This document shows positions 58,963 through 64,000 of a stretch of 64,000 nt of DNA, one piece after another (within the stretch, counting starts at the first letter, position 1; every line of letters starts with the position of its first letter). This DNA comes from Agathobaculum sp. Marseille-P7918 (GTDB lineage: Bacteria > Bacillota > Clostridia > Oscillospirales > Butyricicoccaceae), in assembly GCF_900625105.1 (NCBI RefSeq), contig NZ_UYYD01000008.1, positions 29,310-93,309 of the forward strand, written 5' to 3'. Below the pieces are notes generated by a model. The model was not told where the DNA came from. It searched no databases and saw only the letters and a list, made by a program, of their open reading frames with translations. Position numbers and translations under genes: made by a program.

Positions 58963-60471
58963 ATGGCAGATGAAAAAGTAAACGTGAGCCCGGAGGAAAA
59001 GAAAGCCCCGGAAGCTCCGGCCCCGTCCGGGCCGGGCGATCCGCCCGCGCCGGAGCACACCGAGGGGCCCGCTGTCCCTGGTGGGGCTCATGCGGAGCCT
59101 GCCGCTGGGGAACATACCCAGCAGACCGTTCTCCCCGGTATGGGTGAGGACGCTCCCGCGCCGTCCGGCAAGGTAATCAACCTCTCGGACATCCAGGCCG
59201 CTGATAAGGGCGGCAAGGAGGCTTCTGCTCCTGCCCCGGACAAGAAAGCGCCGGAGGCGGATAAGCCGCCGAAGCGCCGGGGCCGTCCGCCGAAAGAGCA
59301 GGCCGGGCCGACTGTGGAGAAAAAGTCGAAAGCGGCGGAGCCCCGCACAGGCCGCCCGTCTAAGGTTGACAAGGCGGCCCGTGAGGAGGCTCCGCCCTTT
59401 GTTCGGGACAAAGTGTCCAGAGGTAAGAAAACCGACAAGGGCAAGGAAACGGGCTCTGGCGGTGCGCCCGCGTCTAAATCCGCTAAGACGGTAAAGCCGG
59501 GCAAGGCCGCTCCCGTCAAGGAGGCGGCAGTCCCGCCGCCGGAGATCAAGCTGCCACCTACGCCGGAGGTGCCGCCCCGCCCGGCGGAAGAGGGAAAAAT
59601 CGTCTATTTGAAGATGGCGGAGCTCCACCCGTTCCACACGTTCCGGGAACACCCCTACAAGGTGCAGGACGATAAGGCGATGGACGATCTGGTGGGGACG
59701 ATCAAGGAACACGGCATTATGACCCCCGCCACTGTCCGCCCGGAAAAGGACGGCAAGGGCTATGAGATTATCGCGGGCCACCGCCGCCATCATGGTGGTG
59801 CGCGGGCCGGGCTGGAGGAAATGCCCTGTATTGTCCGGGAGATGACTGACCTTGAAGCCGTCCGGGAAATGCGGAACAGCAACAAACAGCGCGGCGATCC
59901 CCTCCCCAGCGAGCTGGCAAAGCTCCTGGATTTGGAGGTGGAGGCCATCAAACGCCAGGGGGCCCGCCCGAAAACGGAGAAAGAGGCCGAGGCCCTGGGT
60001 AAGCTCTCGGTGGAGATCGTGGGTAAGGAACACGACATGAACTATAAAAAGGTCATGCGGTATATCCGCCTGAACTCCCTGGTGCCGGAGCTTCTGGACA
60101 AGGTGGACACAAAGCAGATGGGCTTTATGCCTGCGGTGGAGATCTCGTATATCAGGCCGGAAAACCAGCGGCTGATTGCCGTTTCCATTGATGGTGAGGT
60201 TTCCTCCCCCTCGGTGGCCCAGGCAAAGCGGCTCCACGAGTTGGACAAGGAGGGTAAGCTCAACGGCGATGTGATTGACGGTATTTTGAGTGAAGAGAAA
60301 AAGGAGGATCGCGGTGTGATTATTTCGACTGCTGAACTGTCTAAGTATTTCGGTAAGGAGGTCACTCCTGCCAAAATGAAGGAGCAGATCATGGCCCTGC
60401 TGGACGAGTGGAAAGAGAAACAGCCGCCCGAACTGGCAAAGCCGGACAAGAAAAAGGACTTGGAGAAGTAA
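58963..60471 (+). CDS. ParB-like partition or plasmid-copy protein with AT-hook-like N-terminus
   Basis: 502 residues. The first 200 are low complexity (Pro, Ala, Lys, Glu) and include RRGRPPK, an AT-hook, and RTGRPSK. The ParB N-terminal nuclease-like domain runs from about residue 205 (IVYLKMAELHPFHTFREHPYKVQDD, then AGHRRHHGGARAGLEEMPCIV). An HTH region follows near 345 (MNYKKVMRYIRLNSLVPELLD). It may partition the excised circular element or act in regulation. AAAGGAGG lies before the ATG. A palindrome inside the gene (59406-59418) recurs downstream. Confidence 0.85.
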   Translation: MADEKVNVSPEEKKAPEAPAPSGPGDPPAPEHTEGPAVPGGAHAEPAAGEHTQQTVLPGMGEDAPAPSGKVINLSDIQAADKGGKEASAPAPDKKAPEADKPPKRRGRPPKEQAGPTVEKKSKAAEPRTGRPSKVDKAAREEAPPFVRDKVSRGKKTDKGKETGSGGAPASKSAKTVKPGKAAPVKEAAVPPPEIKLPPTPEVPPRPAEEGKIVYLKMAELHPFHTFREHPYKVQDDKAMDDLVGTIKEHGIMTPATVRPEKDGKGYEIIAGHRRHHGGARAGLEEMPCIVREMTDLEAVREMRNSNKQRGDPLPSELAKLLDLEVEAIKRQGARPKTEKEAEALGKLSVEIVGKEHDMNYKKVMRYIRLNSLVPELLDKVDTKQMGFMPAVEISYIRPENQRLIAVSIDGEVSSPSVAQAKRLHELDKEGKLNGDVIDGILSEEKKEDRGVIISTAELSKYFGKEVTPAKMKEQIMALLDEWKEKQPPELAKPDKKKDLEK

Positions 60472-60484
60472 CCGGGCCCCGCTT

Positions 60485-60501
60485 CTGGACACTTTGTCCA
60501 G
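60485..60501. repeat. 17-bp palindrome CTGGACACTTTGTCCAG, copy B
   Basis: A perfect 7-bp inverted repeat with a CTT spacer, 14 bases after the ParB-like stop codon. Related sequences lie at 59406-59418 (inside the ParB-like gene) and 61823-61839. All three are followed by AGAGGT, giving a shared run longer than the palindrome itself. Confidence 0.6.
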
Positions 60502-60569
60502 AGGTAAGCGCCCCGCGCTTGGGATGGGCTCTGTGGTGATATATCCCCCGTCGCCGGGTATCTTTTAGT

Positions 60570-60647
60570 ACAGCCGGAGGTGGGCGGTCAAGGGGCGGAA
60601 CGCCCGCCGCTTGCGGCGGCTTGCCCTTGACGGCCTGCCCCGGCTGT
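60570..60647. other. Large nested hairpin of 78 nt
   Basis: ACAGCCGG (60570-60577) pairs with CCGGCTGT (60640-60647), GTCAAGGG (60587-60594) with CCCTTGAC (60624-60631), and GCCGC with GCGGC around a TT loop in the centre. The gap of 295 bases holds this structure and copy B of the palindrome but no gene. Confidence 0.6.
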
Positions 60648-60766
60648 GCTATTCCCGGCTGGGCGGCGGGGGCATATATCCTCCAGAGCCGCCCCCTTTC
60701 CCTGGATAGGGAAAGGGCGGGGGGATAGGGTCGAACTACCTATTATAAATATTGGAGGTGTTGAAG

Positions 60767-61108
60767 ATGAAACGATCCCTTGCCTATATTACTGCCGCAT
60801 GGCGCGGCGATCCTGCGGCGGACATGGAACAGGCGGCACATTTCTGCCGCATGGTCTACGATGCGGGCTATTCCCCCATCTGCCCCATGCTCTATCTGCC
60901 GTTGTTCCTCAATGACGCAGTGCCGGAGGAGCACAAGAACGGCATCGACATGGGCCGTGACCTGCTCCGGCGTTCCCGTGTGCTGGTGGTGTGCGGGCAT
61001 ACCGTCACCGAGTCCATGAAAAATGATATTGCCGTGGCCCAGCGGCTGGGGATCACCGCTACCACCCTTGAGGGCATCCTCACCGTCAAGGGCCAGGGCC
61101 GCCGCTGA
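60767..61108 (+). CDS. Small DUF4406/DUF7768-type protein
   Basis: 113 residues with a nucleoside 2-deoxyribosyltransferase-like fold: RSLAYITAAWRGDPAADMEQAAHFCRMVYDAGYSPICPMLYLP, and VLVVCGHTVTESMKNDIAVAQRLGI near the end. This domain is frequent on ICEs and phages of Firmicutes; no activity has been shown. GGAGG lies 8 bases before the ATG. Its stop codon TGA is one base from the start of ardA, so the genes are coupled. Confidence 0.85.
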   Translation: MKRSLAYITAAWRGDPAADMEQAAHFCRMVYDAGYSPICPMLYLPLFLNDAVPEEHKNGIDMGRDLLRRSRVLVVCGHTVTESMKNDIAVAQRLGITATTLEGILTVKGQGRR

Positions 61109-61109
61109 T

Positions 61110-61814
61110 ATGGCGTCCCTGTTTGAAGCCTACATCACGAACCTGGGAAAATACAACGAGGGCGAGCTGGTCGGTGAAACCTTGAAATTCCCCACTACCA
61201 CGGAGGAGGTGCAGGGACTTCTGAAACGCATCGGCGTGGACGGGGTGCGGTACGAGGAATTTTTCATCACCAGCTTTGACGGTGATGTGCTGGGGCTCTA
61301 TGACTATCTCACGGAATATGAAAACCTGGACGAGCTCAACCATCTGGCCTGCCTGCTCTCCGAGCTGGATCAAGGCGACTTGGAGAAGTTTGAGGCGGTC
61401 ATTGACAGCGGTGGGCATACTTCCAGTGTGGCCGATCTCATCAACCTCACACAAAATCTGGATTGCTTTGAATTTTATCCCGATATTGAAAATGAGGAGG
61501 ATTTAGGCCGCTACTTTACGCAGGACTTGCCGATCCCGGAGGAGCTAAAAGATTACTTTGATTATGAGGCTTACGGACGTGATTTTCTAATCAATGAGGG
61601 CGGCCATTTGGCTCCCGGCGGCTATATCGTCCAGACCAGCGGTGACTTCAAGGAATTTTATCACGGGATCGAGGACATTCCCGCCGAGCACAAGGTTTTC
61701 GCGTTCCCGCAGCTCTCGGTGCGGGAGCAGATGGCGGCTTACAAAGAAATTATTGACGGCTCCTCCTTGGAGGGCTATCGGAAGATTGCCAAAAAGGAGC
61801 ATGAGGAGCGATAG
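61110..61814 (+). CDS. ardA: Antirestriction protein ArdA
   Basis: 234 residues. The start MASLFEAYITNLGKYNEGELVGETLKFP and the run of acidic residues (LSELDQGDLEKFEAVIDSG, DIENEEDLGRYF) are typical of ArdA, an acidic DNA mimic that blocks type I restriction enzymes when a conjugative element enters a new host. It is longer than the 166 residues of Tn916 ArdA, because of a C-terminal extension. It is coupled to the DUF4406-type gene before it and followed by a terminator. Confidence 0.92.
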   Translation: MASLFEAYITNLGKYNEGELVGETLKFPTTTEEVQGLLKRIGVDGVRYEEFFITSFDGDVLGLYDYLTEYENLDELNHLACLLSELDQGDLEKFEAVIDSGGHTSSVADLINLTQNLDCFEFYPDIENEEDLGRYFTQDLPIPEELKDYFDYEAYGRDFLINEGGHLAPGGYIVQTSGDFKEFYHGIEDIPAEHKVFAFPQLSVREQMAAYKEIIDGSSLEGYRKIAKKEHEER

Positions 61815-61816
61815 CG

Positions 61817-61851
61817 GCACTTCTGGACACTTTGTCCAGAGGTGCTTTTTT
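61817..61851 (+). terminator. Terminator after ardA, containing palindrome copy C
   Basis: GCACTTCTGGACA and TGTCCAGAGGTGC form a 13-bp stem with a CTT loop, followed by TTTTTT. The palindrome CTGGACACTTTGTCCAG at 61823-61839 is its core. Confidence 0.85.
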
Positions 61852-61871
61852 CATGGAAAGGAGGGATACGG

Positions 61872-62348
61872 CTGATTGATGAGGACGTTTCCAGACGTAC
61901 CATAGCAGTTTCCATTAAGGCAACAAAGCTCACGGGCCGGGTGCTGGCCCAGGCGTGTCTGGCGGTGGGCCGGAAGATTAAGAAAGCTCACCGGGCCCGC
62001 CAGACACCCCACGGCAAACAGACGGTGCGCCAGCTCATGGGCCACGGGGCCGCCACGAACAGCATCGAGGTGGAGTCCCCGAAGGACTTTGACCGGGTGG
62101 CCCGGAAATGGAATGTGGACTATGCCTTTTATAAGACCGGGCCGGACAAGTACCTGCTGTTTTTCAAAAGCGGGCAGGCCGATGCCATCACCGCTTGTTT
62201 TTCGGAATATTCCCGGCGCGTGATGAAGCGTTCCAAGTCCTGGCGCGTCCCGATCCGGGAACAGCTCAAACGGGCTGCCGCTGAACTGGCCCGCCAGCCG
62301 TCCCACAAGAAAAAACGTGCAAGGGAGGCGGTGCATGAGGACAGATAG
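61872..62348 (+). CDS. PcfB/DUF3801 family conjugation protein
   Basis: 158 residues. The start (IDEDVSRRTIAVSIKATKLTGRVLAQACLAVGRKIKKAH) and the strand set IEVESPKDFDRVARKWNVDYAFYKT match the PcfB/DUF3801 family that precedes the coupling protein in Gram-positive ICEs; PcfB helps PcfC recruit the relaxosome. The start appears to be a CTG at 61872, seven bases after GGAGG; an ATG at 61842 lies inside the terminator and has no ribosome site. It overlaps the VirD4 gene by 14 bases. Confidence 0.85.
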   Translation: MIDEDVSRRTIAVSIKATKLTGRVLAQACLAVGRKIKKAHRARQTPHGKQTVRQLMGHGAATNSIEVESPKDFDRVARKWNVDYAFYKTGPDKYLLFFKSGQADAITACFSEYSRRVMKRSKSWRVPIREQLKRAAAELARQPSHKKKRAREAVHEDR

Positions 62349-64000
62349 CGTCAAAAAGTATGTGATACCCAATATCCCGTACCTGTTTATTCTGTGGGCC
62401 TGCCTAAAGCTGGGGACGGCCTACCGCCTGGCCCCTGGAGCAGACTTTGCTCACAAGCTCATGGGCCTGGGGCAGAGCATCGGCCCGGCCTTTGCCGACT
62501 TTGCGCCGGGGCTGGCCCCCTTTGACTGGCTCATCGGTATTGTTGGCGCGGTGGGGTTTCGCCTGCTGATCTACTTCAAAAGCAAGAACGCAAAGAAATT
62601 TCGGCGGGATGAGGAATACGGGTCGGCCCGTTGGGGCACCGAAAAAGACATCAAGCCCTTTGTCGATCCGAAGTTTGAGAACAACGTCATTTTGACAAAG
62701 ACGGAGTTTCTCACCATGAATACCCGGCCCAAAAATCCTGCCAACGCCCGCAACCTCAACGCCTGTATCATCGGCTCGTCCGGCTCCGGCAAAACCCGTT
62801 TCTGGCTCACGCCCCAGCTGCTCCAGGCGCACAGCTCTTATGTGTGCGTCGATCCGAAAGGCGGGGTGCTCTCCCAGGTGGGGGCTTTTCTGCAACGCCG
62901 GGGGTATCAGATCAAAGTGTTTAACAGCATAGCTTTTTCAAAATCCATGCACTATAATCCGCTGTCCTACATCCACAACGAGGCGGACATCCTCAAATTC
63001 GTGGACACCCTCATAGCCAACACCAAAGGCGAGGGCAAGGAGGGCGATCCATTTTGGACGAAAGCGGAAACGCTTTTGTACTGCGCCCTGATTGCCTATA
63101 TCATTTTCGAGGCCCCAGCCGAGGATCGGAACATCAATACCCTGGTGGATATGATTTCCGGCATGGACGTGAAAGAGGATGACGAGTCCTATATGAACGC
63201 GGTGGACTATATGTTTAAGGGCCTGGAAAAGCGCAAGCCGGATTGTTTTGCCGTGAAGCAGTACAAGAAATATAAGCTGGCAAGCGGCAAGACCGCGAAA
63301 AGCATTTTGATTTCCTGCGGCTCCCGGCTGGCCCCCTTTGACATCCCCCAGCTCCGGGAGATCATGAGCTATGACGAGCTGGAGCTTGACCGCATCGGGG
63401 ATCGGAAAACGGCGGTTTTCTTCACGATTTCCGACACAACCCCCACTTATAACTTCATTGTTGCCCTGGCCTTTTCGCAGATGTTCAATCTCCTGTGTGA
63501 ACGGGCGGACAATGTGCATGGGGGCCGCCTGCCCCATCATGTGCGGGTGCTGTGGGACGAGGCGGCCAACACGGGCCAGGTGCCCTCGCTGGAGAAGCTG
63601 GTGGCCGTGATCCGTTCCCGTGAAATATCGCTGACGCTCTTTTACCAGCAGATGGCACAGTGCAAGGCCATTTATGACAAACACGCGGAAACGATTTTAG
63701 GCAACATGGACAGCGTGATTTTCCTGGGCGGGCGGGAAAGCTCCACCATCAAGGAAATATCCGAAAACTGGCTGGGAAAGGCCACAATCTCCATGCAGAC
63801 CGAAGGCCGCTCCCGTGGGCAGTCGGAAAGCTACAACCAGAACACCCAGCGGCTGGGCCGGGAGTTGATGACCCCCAGCGAGCTGGCTACCATGCCGGGC
63901 GATAAGTGCATTTTGCAGCTGCGGGGCCTGCCCCCGTTCTTCTCGTCCAAATACGATTTGAAGCAGCACCCTAACTACAAGTACACGGCTGAGGCCGATA
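62335..64000 (+). CDS. VirD4/TraG-type coupling protein, 3' end outside window
   Basis: 555 residues visible. Two N-terminal membrane helices (IPYLFILWACLKLG and WLIGIVGAVGFRLLIYF), then Walker A GSSGSGKTRF near residue 144, Walker B-like VRVLWDEAANTGQ, and REISLTLFYQQMAQ in the hexamer core. It is the ATPase that passes the relaxase-DNA complex to the mating channel (type IV coupling protein). The ATG at 62335 has GGGAGG 6 bases upstream. The mating-pore genes should follow beyond the window. Confidence 0.94.
   Translation, partial: MRTDSVKKYVIPNIPYLFILWACLKLGTAYRLAPGADFAHKLMGLGQSIGPAFADFAPGLAPFDWLIGIVGAVGFRLLIYFKSKNAKKFRRDEEYGSARWGTEKDIKPFVDPKFENNVILTKTEFLTMNTRPKNPANARNLNACIIGSSGSGKTRFWLTPQLLQAHSSYVCVDPKGGVLSQVGAFLQRRGYQIKVFNSIAFSKSMHYNPLSYIHNEADILKFVDTLIANTKGEGKEGDPFWTKAETLLYCALIAYIIFEAPAEDRNINTLVDMISGMDVKEDDESYMNAVDYMFKGLEKRKPDCFAVKQYKKYKLASGKTAKSILISCGSRLAPFDIPQLREIMSYDELELDRIGDRKTAVFFTISDTTPTYNFIVALAFSQMFNLLCERADNVHGGRLPHHVRVLWDEAANTGQVPSLEKLVAVIRSREISLTLFYQQMAQCKAIYDKHAETILGNMDSVIFLGGRESSTIKEISENWLGKATISMQTEGRSRGQSESYNQNTQRLGRELMTPSELATMPGDKCILQLRGLPPFFSSKYDLKQHPNYKYTAEAD

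Larger units (their letters stand above)
38600..64000. mobile_element. Integrative and conjugative element at tRNA-Arg(CCU), right end beyond window
   Basis: The region starts at the tRNA-Arg locus and carries a tyrosine integrase, an excisionase, Tn916-like HTH and sigma genes, a variable cargo zone, an XRE regulator, mobC, a relaxase, a ParB-like gene, ardA, pcfB and a VirD4-type coupling protein. No chromosomal housekeeping gene interrupts it. The left boundary is either the 3' end of the intact tRNA or, as argued in the findings, the break at about 38,607. The mating-pore genes and right attachment site must lie after 64,000. Confidence 0.88.

Noticed and set aside
1..64000. CRISPR arrays
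   Set aside because: No regularly spaced short repeats and no cas genes were seen; the repeated units are the three KTR cassettes and short palindromes.

Overview
The window is about 64 kb of a GC-rich Firmicutes chromosome, most likely a gut Clostridia (Oscillospirales-type) butyrate producer. The sequence evidence is the set of sporulation genes (yabP, yabQ, spmA, spmB, spoIIID, an AbrB/SpoVT-type regulator), a T-box-controlled metG, and a complete 4-hydroxybutyrate branch next to thiolase, crotonase and 3-hydroxybutyryl-CoA dehydrogenase. The genus cannot be fixed from the sequence alone.

Region 1 (1-19,900) is housekeeping core, mostly on the minus strand. An incomplete amidohydrolase opens the window. 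Then comes the operon known from Bacillus as yabM-mazG(yabN)-yabO-yabP-yabQ-divIC-yabR, here with an HU gene (hup) between mazG and the S4 gene. A second block holds a nucleoside kinase, hemZ, an MBL hydrolase and dtd. Next are metG with its T-box leader, a DUF975 membrane protein, a VanW/G5 cell-wall protein, ychF, a zinc phospholipase-C-like protein, an M23 peptidase with a strikingly base-paired leader, and an ECF transporter S component.

Region 2 (19,900-38,400) is metabolic. 4-hydroxybutyrate CoA-transferase is divergent from a polar amino-acid ABC transporter. These are followed by 4-hydroxybutyrate dehydrogenase, 4-hydroxybutyryl-CoA dehydratase, a small Cys-rich protein, a propionate-CoA-transferase-like enzyme, and thl-crt-hbd. 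A perfect Rex operator lies upstream of thl, and a near-perfect one lies on the CoA-transferase promoter, so NADH/NAD+ control of this branch is likely. After sporulation genes comes a Na+-pumping oxaloacetate decarboxylase operon (oadA-oadG-biotin carrier-oadB).

Region 3 (38,500 to the end) is an integrative conjugative element at a tRNA-Arg(CCU) locus. A broken 5' half of a canonical tRNA-Arg precedes a complete but variant tRNA-Arg, followed by integrase, excisionase and Tn916-like HTH and sigma genes. The cargo zone (42-54 kb) is built from units that each end in a near-identical cysteine-rich KTR gene whose stop codon lies inside its own terminator. Cargo includes TetR and PadR regulators, a methyltransferase, acetyltransferases, YjdF, an ABC exporter with a LytTR two-component system, and an amide hydrolase. 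A conjugation block follows: XRE regulator, candidate oriT, MobC, relaxase, ParB-like protein, ArdA, PcfB and a VirD4 coupling protein cut by the window end. An AT-rich Septu-like ATPase plus HNH pair sits inside this block, and its ATPase looks truncated at the 5' end. The far end of the element lies outside the window.
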